Shown here in pieces: positions 18,672 through 26,887 of a stretch of DNA of 32,098 nt. The DNA is taken from contig NZ_MUBM01000001.1 of NCBI RefSeq assembly GCF_002154505.1, forward strand, positions 1-32,098, given 5' to 3'. This DNA comes from Streptomyces carpinensis. GTDB taxonomy: Bacteria > Actinomycetota > Actinomycetes > Streptomycetales > Streptomycetaceae. The notes beneath the pieces are model-generated. The model ran no database searches. It was not told where the DNA came from and saw nothing but the letters and a program-made list of their open reading frames with translations. Both the position numbers and the translations under genes were made by a program. Numbering within the stretch: the stretch's first letter is position 1; every line of letters begins with the position of its first letter.

Positions 18672-20870
18672 TCAGGACGAAGGGCTCGGCGACGGCTTCG
18701 CCCCCTTCTTCAGGAAGCCCATGTCCTCGTACACCGGTGTCTGGAAGCCGAAGGCGCCCACGTTGGCGAGGTTGCGGCGGGTGGCGACGAGCTGGGGGCG
18801 CTGGTACAGGGGGATGGAGCCGGCGGTGGCCCAGATGCGGGAGTCGGCCTTGCGGATCAGGTCCTTCTCCTCGCCCTCGTCGAGGGTGGCGATGGCCTGG
18901 TCGAAGAGCTGGTCGACCTGGTCGGTCCCGACTCGGGTGTAGTTCTGCTGGACGTTCAGGGAGCCGTCGGCGGCCGGGACGGGCTTGGCGTAGACCGGGC
19001 GGGCGTCGGTGGCCGGGTAGGCGGTGGCGGGCCAGGAGTACAGGGCGAGGTCGTACTGTCCGGCGGCGACGTGGTCGCGGAAGTAGTTGTCGTCGGGGAC
19101 CTTGGTGATCTCGGTGGCGATGCCGACCGCGTCGAGCATGGCCGTGATCCGGTCGGCAACCTTGCTCAGCGTGTCGGAGCCGGGACCGGAGGGCAGCACG
19201 AAGCGGAGCGTGAGCGGCTTGCCGTTCTTGGTCAGCGGCGCGGCGACGCCGGCGGGCGCGGCGGTGCCCCTGGGGGCGTAGGCGCCGGGCGCGCCGCCCT
19301 GGGAGTACTGCCTGCCGTCCTGGGCGAGCTGCCGGACGCCGCGGCCCTCCCCTGTGCGGTCCTTCTCCCGGTCCTCCGCGGCGAGCCCCTTGTGGTCCTC
19401 CACGTTGTCGTCGACGCCGGCGGTGTCGGTGCCGTCGCCCTGGGCGCCGGGGGACTTCCCCGACCGGCGCTGGGCCTTGTCGCCCTCGGCGCCGGCCGCC
19501 TTGTCCCCCTTCTTCGGCTCCTTGACCGCCCCGGGCACCCAGCCCGCGTCCGCGAGCAGCGCCTTGGCCTGGGCGGTGTCCTGGCCGCCGAGGGCGTCGC
19601 TGTTGTCGGCGTAGTCGTCCTGGCCGGACAGCGCGAGGTGGCTGCCGACCGGGACGGCGGGCAGACCGAGCGGCTTCAGGACGGTCTGGGCGAGTTGCTT
19701 GCGGTTCAGCGCGTGGGCCACCGCGTGCCGGACCCGCTCGTCGGCGAGGGGGCCGTCGGCGCCGTTGAGGGCGAGCTGGGTGAAGGCGGGCTCCAGGGAC
19801 TTGCGCACGACGATGTCGCGCAGTGCCTGCTGCTCGAGGTAGGCGGTGAGGGTGCCGCGCCTCTCGTCCAGGGTGCGGCGCTCCCGGGCGGCGGCCTTGT
19901 CGTCGGAGCCGTGGACCAGCGCCCAGGAGAGCAGCGCCTTGGCGGCGGTGCGCCCGCCGGCCGGGCCCCGGAAGGGGGAGCTGCCCTGCGCTCCGGCGGC
20001 GAGGGTGATCCGGTCGGCGTCGGAGGGTTCGATGTCGGCCACGTCCACGGTGCCGTCGGCGAGCGCGGTGGCCCGCTTGTCGCGGGGCACCTCGTGCAGC
20101 ACGATCTCGTTCAGTTTGGCCGGGTGGCCCCACCAGCGCGGATTGCGGGTGAGGACGACGTCCTTGCTCTTGGTGTCGATCTTCTGCAGGGCGAACGGAC
20201 CGGCGCTGACCTTGAGCTTCTTGCGGGCGCCGTCGTTGAAGGAGTTCGCGGAGCCGGTGACGTCCTTGGGGTAGAGCGGCGAGAACAGCGACTTCCAGTC
20301 GGCGTAGGGGCGGGCGAAGGTGACCCTGACCTCCAGGTCGTTGGCGCCGCGCTCGACCTTCTCGATGCGGTCGTAGCCGGCGTTGCGCGCGGTCCAGTAC
20401 GCGGAGTCCTTGCCGGACAGGGCGCGCCACTGGGCGGCGAAGTCCTCGGCGCCGATCTCGCGGCCGTCGCTCCAGACGGCCTGCTGGTGGAGCCGGTAGA
20501 CGACGACCTGCTTGGGCTCGGTCTCGACCACCTTGGCGGAGTCGAGGTAGTCGGCGTCACGCTGCGGCCGCCCGCTCGCGCCGATGCGGAACATGGTGGG
20601 CAGGACGGCCTGGGCGATCCGGGTGGTGCCCGCATCGGCGTCCGCCTGGAAGGCGTTCAGTGTCTGCGGCATCGCGTCCACGGCCCAGCGCAGCGTGCCT
20701 CCGTCGGCGACCTGGGCGCGGGCGGTGTGGGCGATGTCCTGCCGGGCCAGCGGTTTGCTGCCCTCGTCGTCGGAGCCGCAGCCGGCCAGCAGGGGAACCG
20801 CGAGGGCGCCCGCGGCGAGGAAGGCGACCGAGCGCATCACCGCGCGCGGCCCGACACGGTCGTACGACAT
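18672..20870 (-). CDS. orphan family-5 binding lipoprotein with hydrophilic insertion
   Basis: A 732-residue SBP_bac_5 protein, about 190 residues longer than the two operon-linked binding proteins. The signal peptide ends in lipobox LLAGC with Cys31 as lipid site. The first lobe has the usual motifs (DGREIGAEDFAAQWRAL; VRHAVAHALNRKQLAQTVL). At about residues 445-540 there is a highly charged, Gly/Lys/Glu/Asp/Gln-rich insertion between LLADAGWVPGA and LTKNGKPLTLRF. The chosen ATG (20870) has a GGAGG site; ATG 20837 would still leave a lipoprotein signal. No permease or ATPase gene is adjacent, so it may feed another importer, such as those of operons A or B, or act as a sensor. Annotated relatives are usually called ABC transporter family substrate-binding protein. 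Confidence 0.9.
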   Translation of the reverse strand: MSYDRVGPRAVMRSVAFLAAGALAVPLLAGCGSDDEGSKPLARQDIAHTARAQVADGGTLRWAVDAMPQTLNAFQADADAGTTRIAQAVLPTMFRIGASGRPQRDADYLDSAKVVETEPKQVVVYRLHQQAVWSDGREIGAEDFAAQWRALSGKDSAYWTARNAGYDRIEKVERGANDLEVRVTFARPYADWKSLFSPLYPKDVTGSANSFNDGARKKLKVSAGPFALQKIDTKSKDVVLTRNPRWWGHPAKLNEIVLHEVPRDKRATALADGTVDVADIEPSDADRITLAAGAQGSSPFRGPAGGRTAAKALLSWALVHGSDDKAAARERRTLDERRGTLTAYLEQQALRDIVVRKSLEPAFTQLALNGADGPLADERVRHAVAHALNRKQLAQTVLKPLGLPAVPVGSHLALSGQDDYADNSDALGGQDTAQAKALLADAGWVPGAVKEPKKGDKAAGAEGDKAQRRSGKSPGAQGDGTDTAGVDDNVEDHKGLAAEDREKDRTGEGRGVRQLAQDGRQYSQGGAPGAYAPRGTAAPAGVAAPLTKNGKPLTLRFVLPSGPGSDTLSKVADRITAMLDAVGIATEITKVPDDNYFRDHVAAGQYDLALYSWPATAYPATDARPVYAKPVPAADGSLNVQQNYTRVGTDQVDQLFDQAIATLDEGEEKDLIRKADSRIWATAGSIPLYQRPQLVATRRNLANVGAFGFQTPVYEDMGFLKKGAKPSPSPSS

Positions 20871-21247
20871 CTGGACTACCTCCGGGGAGCCGCTCCCGCC
20901 CGGTGCGCACGGGTGGCGACACGGTGGGGACATAGGTAGGGATTGTTCACATTTGGCGGTATTTTGGTGCTGATCAGATCTATGGCCCCACTGAAGAGGA
21001 AAGGGTTCGACTGCCGGAGGCGACACGACGGCGGGGACTCCCAAGGTCACCCGTGCGGAGCAATACGCGCCTCCGGCGCACACAGAGCGCGTGCGGGTGT
21101 GCGGGTGCGCGGGTGGCTGTGCGCAGGGATGTGCGATCCGCCAATCGCTGCACACGCCTTCCCACCGACAGGTGTGACGCGCAACACTCGCAGGCGCATG
21201 AACGTCGCCGCCTAGGGCTCGGTAGCCCGTGGAAGTGAGGTCACGTC
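20871..21247. promoter_or_regulatory. divergent promoter region
   Basis: A 377-base gap between the divergent orphan binding-protein gene and the succinate dehydrogenase operon, with no gene I can support. Bases 20935-20985 are clearly AT-rich for this genome and probably hold the minus-strand promoter. Bases 21085-21125 contain a run of GTGCGG-like repeats. A small hairpin (GGGCT 21215-21219 / AGCCC 21224-21228) lies just before the ribosome site of the first operon gene. No boxes are assigned with confidence. Confidence 0.45.
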
Positions 21248-21535
21248 ATGTCCGTGTACGACGACCTGACGTCGGTCCAGCGCAGCCTCGACGAACTGCT
21301 GCGGTCGGTGGGCCGGCTGGAGCAGCAGCTCCGCGGCTCTCTGGAGATGCGCCGTGTGCGCGTCGACGCCGATCACCTACGCGAGAGCGTGGCCCTGCTG
21401 CGCGAGGCCTCCCAGGGCCCCGCCGCGGCCCAGCGCCCCGCCCTCGTCACCATCTCCGACACCCCCTACGACATGTCCCTGTGGACGGACTCGGACGACG
21501 AGGGACTCGGCGCCCGCGACCGACACGCCCCCTGA
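21248..21535 (+). CDS. 95-residue hypothetical coiled-coil protein
   Basis: A small soluble acidic protein. Residues 5-55 have heptad-like spacing of Leu/Val (LTSVQRSLDELLRSVGRLEQ and onward) and should form an amphipathic helix or coiled coil. The C-terminal 35 residues are polar and contain VTISDTPYDMSLWTDSDDEG, a conserved-looking acidic motif. The ATG follows GAAGTGAGG at a normal distance. It ends 18 bases before the succinate dehydrogenase anchor gene and is probably the first gene of that operon. I do not recognise a named family; it may be a Streptomyces-restricted protein. A role in assembly of the respiratory complex is only a guess from position. Confidence 0.78.
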   Translation: MSVYDDLTSVQRSLDELLRSVGRLEQQLRGSLEMRRVRVDADHLRESVALLREASQGPAAAQRPALVTISDTPYDMSLWTDSDDEGLGARDRHAP

Positions 21536-21553
21536 CCCGACCGGAGTCCTCAC

Positions 21554-22390
21554 GTGGCCACTGGTACGGAACCTCCAGACACAGACACCCATGCGTCCCG
21601 CGGCGGCGTCCGGTCCCCGGCGCGCGCCGCGATCACCCCACCGCACCTGCGGACCGACCGCTGGTGGCTGGCGCCCGCCGTCACCGCGGCCGGCCTGCTG
21701 GCCTTCGTCGTGTACTCGACGTGGCGGGCCTTCGCGAACGCGCACTACTACGCGGCCCCGTACGTCTCGCCGTTCTACTCGCCCTGCCTGGCGGAGAACT
21801 GCCGGACCATGCGCATGGGCCCCAACGCGGACCTCTTCGGCAGCTGGTGGGCGATCTCGCCGGCGATCATCATCCTGATCTTCCCGCTGGGCTTCCGTCT
21901 GACCTGCTACTACTACCGCAAGGCCTACTACCGCAGCTTCTGGGCCTCTCCGCCGGCCTGCGCGGTCGCCGAGCCGCACGGAAAGTACACGGGGGAGACG
22001 CGCTTCCCGCTGATCCTCCAGAACATCCACCGGTACTTCTTCTACGCGGCGCTGCTCGTGGCCGGCGTGCTGACCTACGACACCGTGCTGTCCTTCCGGG
22101 ACCAGCACTACCGCTGGGGCCACATGGGCCTGGGCACCGTCGTCTTCCTGGTCAACATCGTGCTGATCTGGGCGTACACGATCTCCTGTCACTCGTGCCG
22201 GCACATCGTGGGCGGCAAGCTCAAGCACTTCTCGAAGCATCCCGTGCGCTACCGGGCCTGGCAGTTCGTCGGTCGGCTGAACGCCCGCCACATGCAGCTG
22301 GCCTGGGCCTCGCTGGTGAGCGTGGCGCTGGCCGACTTCTACGTCTACCTGGTCGCCTCCGGCGCCTTCGACGATCCGCGCTTCTTCTAG
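21554..22390 (+). CDS. succinate dehydrogenase membrane anchor, five-helix SdhC-like
   Basis: A 278-residue integral membrane protein starting at GTG 21554 (CCGGAG upstream). Five hydrophobic helices are visible, at about residues 38-58, 97-115, 158-178, 196-215 and 249-270. Several histidines and the motif CHSCRH sit near the ends of helices, as expected for haem- and quinone-binding anchor subunits. One five-helix subunit replacing separate SdhC and SdhD is the arrangement of type B succinate:quinone oxidoreductases. It directly precedes sdhA, which supports the call. Sequence identity to textbook SdhC is not obvious by eye, and some annotations leave this protein as hypothetical. Its partners are the flavoprotein and iron-sulfur subunits that follow. 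Confidence 0.78.
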   Translation: MATGTEPPDTDTHASRGGVRSPARAAITPPHLRTDRWWLAPAVTAAGLLAFVVYSTWRAFANAHYYAAPYVSPFYSPCLAENCRTMRMGPNADLFGSWWAISPAIIILIFPLGFRLTCYYYRKAYYRSFWASPPACAVAEPHGKYTGETRFPLILQNIHRYFFYAALLVAGVLTYDTVLSFRDQHYRWGHMGLGTVVFLVNIVLIWAYTISCHSCRHIVGGKLKHFSKHPVRYRAWQFVGRLNARHMQLAWASLVSVALADFYVYLVASGAFDDPRFF

Positions 22391-22447
22391 TGACCCGCAG
22401 TGAGCTGCAGTGACTTCCGGTGACTTCCTAGTGAGTGGGGCCTTGTG

Positions 22448-24385
22448 ATGTCCGTGGTCGACCGTCAGGAGTGGGACGTCGTCGTGGTCGGCGCGGGCGG
22501 CGCCGGGCTGCGCGCCGCCATCGAGGCGCGCGAGCGCGGGGCGCGTACGGCGGTGATCTGCAAGTCGCTGTTCGGCAAGGCGCACACCGTGATGGCCGAG
22601 GGCGGCATCGCGGCGGCGATGGCCAACGTCAACGAGCACGACAACTGGCAGGTCCACTTCCGCGACACCATGCGCGGCGGAAAGTTCCTCAACCAGTGGA
22701 GGATGGCCGAGCTGCACGCGCGGGAGGCCCCGGAGCGCGTCTGGGAGCTGGAGACCTGGGGCGCGCTGTTCGACCGTACGAAGGACGGGAGGATCTCGCA
22801 GCGCAACTTCGGCGGCCACGAGTACCCGCGCCTGGCGCACGTCGGCGACCGCACCGGCCTGGAACTGATCCGGACCCTCCAGCAGAAGATCGTGTCGCTC
22901 CAGCAGGAGGACCACCGGGAGACAGGGGACTACGAGTCCCGGCTGAAGGTCTTCCAGGAGTGCACGGTCACCCGGGTCCTCAAGGACGGTGAGCGGGTGG
23001 GCGGGGTCTTCGCCTACGACCGGGAGACCGGCCGGTTCTTCGTGCTGGAGGCCCCCTCCGTCGTGATCGCGACCGGCGGCATCGGCAAGTCGTTCAAGGT
23101 CACGTCGAACTCGTGGGAGTACACCGGCGACGGGCACGCGCTGGCGCTGCTGGCCGGGGCGCCGCTGCTGAACATGGAGTTCGTGCAGTTCCACCCCACC
23201 GGCATGATCTGGCCGCCGTCGGTGAAGGGCATCCTCGTCACCGAGTCGGTGCGCGGCGACGGCGGGGTGCTGCGCAACTCCGAGGGCCGGCGGTTCATGT
23301 TCGACTACGTGCCCGACGTCTTCAAGGAGAAGTACGCCGAGACGGAGGACGAGGCCGACCGCTGGTACGAGGACCCGGACCACAATCGGCGCCCGCCGGA
23401 GCTGCTCCCCCGTGACGAGGTGGCCCGCGCGATCAACTCGGAGGTGAAGGAGGGCCGCGGCTCCCCGCACGGCGGGGTCTTCCTCGACGTGTCCACGCGG
23501 ATGCCGGCCGAGGTCGTCCGGCGCCGGCTGCCGTCGATGTACCACCAGTTCAAGGAGCTGGCCGACGTGGACATCACGGCGGAGCCGATGGAGGTCGGGC
23601 CGACCTGTCACTACGTGATGGGCGGCATCGCGGTCGACTCCGACACGGCGGCGGCGCGTGGTGTGCCGGGGCTGTTCGCGGCCGGTGAGGTGGCCGGCGG
23701 CATGCACGGCTCCAACCGGCTCGGCGGCAACTCGCTGTCGGACCTGCTGGTCTTCGGCCGCCGGGCGGGCTGGCACGCGGCCGAGTACGCGCAGGGACTG
23801 GCGTACGACCGTCCGCCGGTGGACGACGCCCAGGTCGACGCGGCGGCGGCGGAGGCGCTGCGGCCGTTCTCGGCGGAGGCGGAGGAGCAGCCGGCCGGCG
23901 GCCCGCCGGAGAACCCGTACACCCTCCACCAGGAGCTCCAGCAGACCATGAACGACCTGGTCGGGATCATCCGCCGCGAGGCCGAGATGGAGCAGGCGCT
24001 GAAGAAGCTCGGCGAGCTGCGGGTACGGGCCCGCCGGGCCGGCGTGGAGGGGCACCGGCAGTTCAACCCCGGCTGGCACCTCGCCCTCGACCTGCGGAAC
24101 ATGCTGCTGGTCAGCGAGTGCGTGGCACGGGCCGCGCTGGAGCGCACCGAGTCGCGCGGCGGGCACACCCGCGAGGACCATCCGTCGATGGACCGCGTCT
24201 GGCGCCGGATCAACCTGGTGTGCCGGCTGACCGACCCGACCGGCGGACTGGCGGCGACGGACCCGGTGCGCGGCCAGATCTCACTGACCCGGCAGACCAC
24301 GGAACCCATCCGCCCCGACCTGCTCGCCCTCTTCGAGAAGGAGGAGCTGGTCAAGTACCTCGCCGAAGAGGAGCTCTACGAATGA
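22448..24385 (+). CDS. sdhA: succinate dehydrogenase/fumarate reductase flavoprotein subunit
   Basis: A 645-residue flavoprotein that oxidises succinate to fumarate at the cytoplasmic face of the membrane (Complex II). The FAD-binding motif GAGGAGLRA is at residues 15-23. His46 in KAHTVMAEGG is the expected covalent FAD attachment site. Arg269 in VRGDGG corresponds to the catalytic arginine, and HPTG, GGVFLDV and HGSNRLGGNSL motifs follow. The C-terminal helical domain is complete. I chose ATG 22448; the GTG three bases earlier is equally possible and changes one residue. It overlaps sdhB by four bases. The order anchor-SdhA-SdhB and the extended loop before Arg269 fit the actinobacterial Sdh1-like or fumarate-reductase-like branch; direction in the cell cannot be decided from sequence. 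Confidence 0.94.
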   Translation: MSVVDRQEWDVVVVGAGGAGLRAAIEARERGARTAVICKSLFGKAHTVMAEGGIAAAMANVNEHDNWQVHFRDTMRGGKFLNQWRMAELHAREAPERVWELETWGALFDRTKDGRISQRNFGGHEYPRLAHVGDRTGLELIRTLQQKIVSLQQEDHRETGDYESRLKVFQECTVTRVLKDGERVGGVFAYDRETGRFFVLEAPSVVIATGGIGKSFKVTSNSWEYTGDGHALALLAGAPLLNMEFVQFHPTGMIWPPSVKGILVTESVRGDGGVLRNSEGRRFMFDYVPDVFKEKYAETEDEADRWYEDPDHNRRPPELLPRDEVARAINSEVKEGRGSPHGGVFLDVSTRMPAEVVRRRLPSMYHQFKELADVDITAEPMEVGPTCHYVMGGIAVDSDTAAARGVPGLFAAGEVAGGMHGSNRLGGNSLSDLLVFGRRAGWHAAEYAQGLAYDRPPVDDAQVDAAAAEALRPFSAEAEEQPAGGPPENPYTLHQELQQTMNDLVGIIRREAEMEQALKKLGELRVRARRAGVEGHRQFNPGWHLALDLRNMLLVSECVARAALERTESRGGHTREDHPSMDRVWRRINLVCRLTDPTGGLAATDPVRGQISLTRQTTEPIRPDLLALFEKEELVKYLAEEELYE

Positions 24386-25158
24386 GCAGCTACGAGGCCC
24401 GCTTCAAGGTGTGGCGGGGCGACGCGCAGGGTGGCGGCCTCCAGGACTTCGAGGTCGAGGTCAACGACGGCGAGGTGGTGCTCGACATCATCCACCGGCT
24501 CCAGGCCACCCAGGCGCCCGATCTCGCGGTGCGCTGGAACTGCAAGGCGGGCAAGTGCGGTTCCTGCTCGGCGGAGATCAACGGCCGCCCGCGGCTGATG
24601 TGCATGACCCGCATGTCGGTCTTCACCCGCGAGGAGACGATCACCGTCACTCCGCTGCGGACCTTCCCGGTGGTGCGGGACCTGGTGACCGACATCGGCT
24701 TCAACTACACCAAGGCGCGCGAGGTCCCCGCCTTCGTGCCGCCCGCGGATCTGGGTCCCGGCGAGTACCGGATGTTCCAGGAGGACGTGGACCGTTCGCA
24801 GGAGTTCCGCAAGTGCATCGAGTGCTTCCTGTGCCAGGACGTCTGCCATGTGGTGCGTGATCACGAGGACAACAAGGCGGCGTACGCCGGTCCGCGTTTC
24901 CTGATGCGCATCGCCGAACTGGACATGCACCCGCTGGACGCCGCCGCCGAGACCGGCCTGGACCGCAAGCGCACCGCCCAGGACGACCACGGCCTCGGCT
25001 ACTGCAACATCACCAAGTGCTGCACGGAGGTGTGCCCCGAGGGCATCAAGATCACCGACAACGCCCTCATCCCGCTGAAGGAGCGCGCGGTGGACCGCAA
25101 GTACGACCCGCTGGTGTGGCTGGGCTCGAAGATCGGCAGGCGGTCCTCGTCCGCGTAG
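24382..25158 (+). CDS. sdhB: succinate dehydrogenase/fumarate reductase iron-sulfur subunit
   Basis: The 258-residue electron-transfer subunit of Complex II. The [2Fe-2S] ligands are Cys54, Cys59, Cys62 and Cys74 in the N-terminal ferredoxin domain. The ferredoxin-like C-terminal domain has Cys145, Cys148, Cys151 and Cys155, then Cys208, Cys214 and Cys218, which together hold the [4Fe-4S] and [3Fe-4S] clusters. An extra cysteine at 213 lies beside the cluster motif. The ATG overlaps the sdhA stop (ATGA), ensuring equal synthesis. It is the last gene of the operon and is followed by an imperfect hairpin. Confidence 0.94.
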   Translation: MSSYEARFKVWRGDAQGGGLQDFEVEVNDGEVVLDIIHRLQATQAPDLAVRWNCKAGKCGSCSAEINGRPRLMCMTRMSVFTREETITVTPLRTFPVVRDLVTDIGFNYTKAREVPAFVPPADLGPGEYRMFQEDVDRSQEFRKCIECFLCQDVCHVVRDHEDNKAAYAGPRFLMRIAELDMHPLDAAAETGLDRKRTAQDDHGLGYCNITKCCTEVCPEGIKITDNALIPLKERAVDRKYDPLVWLGSKIGRRSSSA

Positions 25159-25161
25159 GCG

Positions 25162-25217
25162 CCGGTCACCGGGCCTCCCGGGGGCGGTGTCCGGTCGCCC
25201 GGGGCGGTGTCCGGTCG
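25162..25217. terminator. imperfect hairpin and tandem 20-bp repeat between convergent genes
   Basis: Arms 25162-25171 and 25185-25194 form a ten-base stem with one mismatch, just after the sdhB stop codon. The right arm lies in a direct repeat: GGGGCGGTGTCCGGTCG occurs at 25181-25197 and again at 25201-25217 with a 20-base period. The short gap serves the convergent sdhB and GH18-like genes, so it probably ends both transcripts. Confidence 0.55.
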
Positions 25218-25240
25218 TCGTACGGCCCGGTCCGTGCCGG

Positions 25241-26806
25241 TCATGACGGGCGGATCCAGCCTTCGCGGTACGCGGTCCAGTCGTCCTCCGTGGCGGCGAA
25301 GTCGACGTACAGGGCGACACCGAAGCGGACGCGGTCCGGGTCGGTGCGGGACAGGCCGAGGCGGACGCCGCGTACGGCGGCCGGGACGGTTTCGGCGTGC
25401 GCCCAGTGGCCGAAACGGTTCTCGTGGAAGAAGGGCAGGCCCATCAGCAGGTCGGTGGTGGGCGGGGTGGCCTCCAGGGCGAGCGAGGTCTGCTGGGCGA
25501 CGTAGCCGCCGTACAGGCTCTGCGCCGGCTGCATGGTGTCGTACGACATGACGGCGATCTGGTCGACGCGCCGGGCGACCTGACCGAAGAAGGCCTGCGA
25601 CCACCACTTGGGGTGGTTGGTGAGCGTGCCCCAGAGAGAGTGGAAGGCCGGGAGCGGGTCGATCTGGTGCGCGGCCACGGACAGGGGGACGTGGTGCGCG
25701 CGGGTGACGGCGCGCAGGGCGTCGAGAAGGTCGAGGTAGTGGCGGTCGCCGGAGTGCAGCGGCTCCAGGTCGAAGTGGGCGCCGTCGAAGCCGGCGTCCA
25801 GGATCCGGCGGGTGGAGTCGACCACGGCGGCGCGCGTCCCGGCCCGCTCCAGCCGCAGCCCGTCGGGGCTCTCGGTGGCCAGCTTGTCGCCCAGCCAGGC
25901 CTGCACGCGGACGCCGGGCAGGGCCCGGTGCACGGCCGGTATCAGCCGGCCGGCGTTGCGGTACGCCGACGCCGGCAGCGTGCCGTCGTGCTCCAGGGGG
26001 CCTGCGTGCACGTACAGGTCGCGGATGCCGGTTCCGCGCAGCCGCTCGGCGAGGGCCGCCACGTCGGCGTCCTTCTTCCGCCCGTCCACCCAGGCGTGCC
26101 CCAGCCAGATCGCGTCCTGGCCCCTGCTGTACGCATCGCCGGCCGGGTCGCCCATGTAGTTCACCCGGAGGGCGGTCTCGGCGGCGAGCAGGGGGAGCAG
26201 GAGCAGGAGGACGAGCCCGAGCGCGAGGCGACGGGCCCGACGCAGGCGCCGGCGGGTGGGGGTTCCGCCCTTCCGGCCGGTGGCCGGCTGCTCCTCGGCG
26301 TCCGATGCGGGTTCGGTACGCGACTGCGGCCCGGCGTCGGGCTCGGTACCCGACTGGGACTCGGCGACTGACTCGGTACCCGACTGCCGCCCGGCGTCCG
26401 GCTTCGCGCCCGACAGCCGCTCGGCGCCCGGCCCCGCGCCACCCGACGGCCGCACGGCGCCCGGCCCCGCACCACCCGACGGCCGCACGGTGTCCGGCTC
26501 CGGCTCCCCACCCGACAACCGCCGCTCGGCATCCGGCTCCGGCTCCGGCTCTCCACCCGACGACCGCACGGCATCCGGGTCCGGCTCGGCGGCCGGCCGC
26601 CGCCCGGCGCCCGGCTCCCGCTCCACACCCGGGAACCGCCCGGCATCCGGCTCCGGCTCCCCACCCGAACCCGACGACCGCCCGGCATCCGGCTCCAGCT
26701 CGGCGGTCGGCCGCCGCCCGGCGCCCGGCGCCCGCTCCACACCCGGGAACCGCCCGGCATCCGGCTCCGGCTCCGCAGCCGGACCTCTGTCCGTGGTGTG
26801 GTCCAT
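25241..26806 (-). CDS. membrane-anchored GH18-like protein with repetitive N-terminal tail
   Basis: A 521-residue protein in three parts. Residues 1 to about 185 are a low-complexity tail rich in Glu, Pro, Asp, Gly, Arg and Ala. A basic stretch (RRRLRRARR) and one hydrophobic helix (about 193-213) then make it a type II membrane protein. Residues from about 220 form an extracytoplasmic domain like a GH18 TIM barrel: DGAHFDLE (Asp341, Asp346, Glu348) stands where DxxDxDxE is expected, with His344 replacing the middle Asp, and MSYD (420-423) matches the GH18 barrel motif. Activity on a chitin- or peptidoglycan-like glycan is possible but unproven. ATG 26806 has a GGGAGGGG site; GTG 26839 is an alternative. 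Confidence is high for a gene, moderate for the fold. Confidence 0.8.
   Translation of the reverse strand: MDHTTDRGPAAEPEPDAGRFPGVERAPGAGRRPTAELEPDAGRSSGSGGEPEPDAGRFPGVEREPGAGRRPAAEPDPDAVRSSGGEPEPEPDAERRLSGGEPEPDTVRPSGGAGPGAVRPSGGAGPGAERLSGAKPDAGRQSGTESVAESQSGTEPDAGPQSRTEPASDAEEQPATGRKGGTPTRRRLRRARRLALGLVLLLLLPLLAAETALRVNYMGDPAGDAYSRGQDAIWLGHAWVDGRKKDADVAALAERLRGTGIRDLYVHAGPLEHDGTLPASAYRNAGRLIPAVHRALPGVRVQAWLGDKLATESPDGLRLERAGTRAAVVDSTRRILDAGFDGAHFDLEPLHSGDRHYLDLLDALRAVTRAHHVPLSVAAHQIDPLPAFHSLWGTLTNHPKWWSQAFFGQVARRVDQIAVMSYDTMQPAQSLYGGYVAQQTSLALEATPPTTDLLMGLPFFHENRFGHWAHAETVPAAVRGVRLGLSRTDPDRVRFGVALYVDFAATEDDWTAYREGWIRPS
26432..26497. repeat. 33-bp tandem coding repeat in the GH18-like gene
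   Basis: Two adjacent 33-base units (26432-26464 and 26465-26497) differ at only a few bases and encode an 11-residue unit of the type GGAGPGAVRPS in the N-terminal tail. The period is a multiple of three, so copy number can change without a frameshift. Confidence 0.8.
26587..26774. repeat. 114-bp coding repeat in the GH18-like gene
   Basis: Bases 26587-26660 recur at 26701-26774 with about two differences; a 42-base core (26619-26660 and 26733-26774) is identical. The offset of 114 bases equals 38 codons, so the N-terminal tail holds two copies of a 38-residue unit ending in EPDAGRFPGVER-like sequence. This is a likely site of length variation between strains. Confidence 0.82.
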
Positions 26807-26887
26807 GCCCCTGTCCCCTCCCGCATCGCTCTGTTCCACCGGCCCACCGGTGACGCAGCACCGCTCGCGTGCCCGTGCGGGCGGTCA

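Noticed and set aside
16574..20939. Long plus-strand frames opposite typA and the orphan binding-protein gene, and a 660-codon minus-strand frame (18448-20430)
   Set aside because: They are antisense or out-of-frame shadows of genes with clear motifs, and show no family features or ribosome sites.
21377..24181. A 934-codon minus-strand frame opposite the succinate dehydrogenase genes
   Set aside because: Low-complexity Val/Arg/Gly/His product opposite genes with intact catalytic motifs.
26430..26780. Possible CRISPR array in the repeated segment
   Set aside because: The repeats are contiguous coding units without regular unique spacers, and no cas genes are present.
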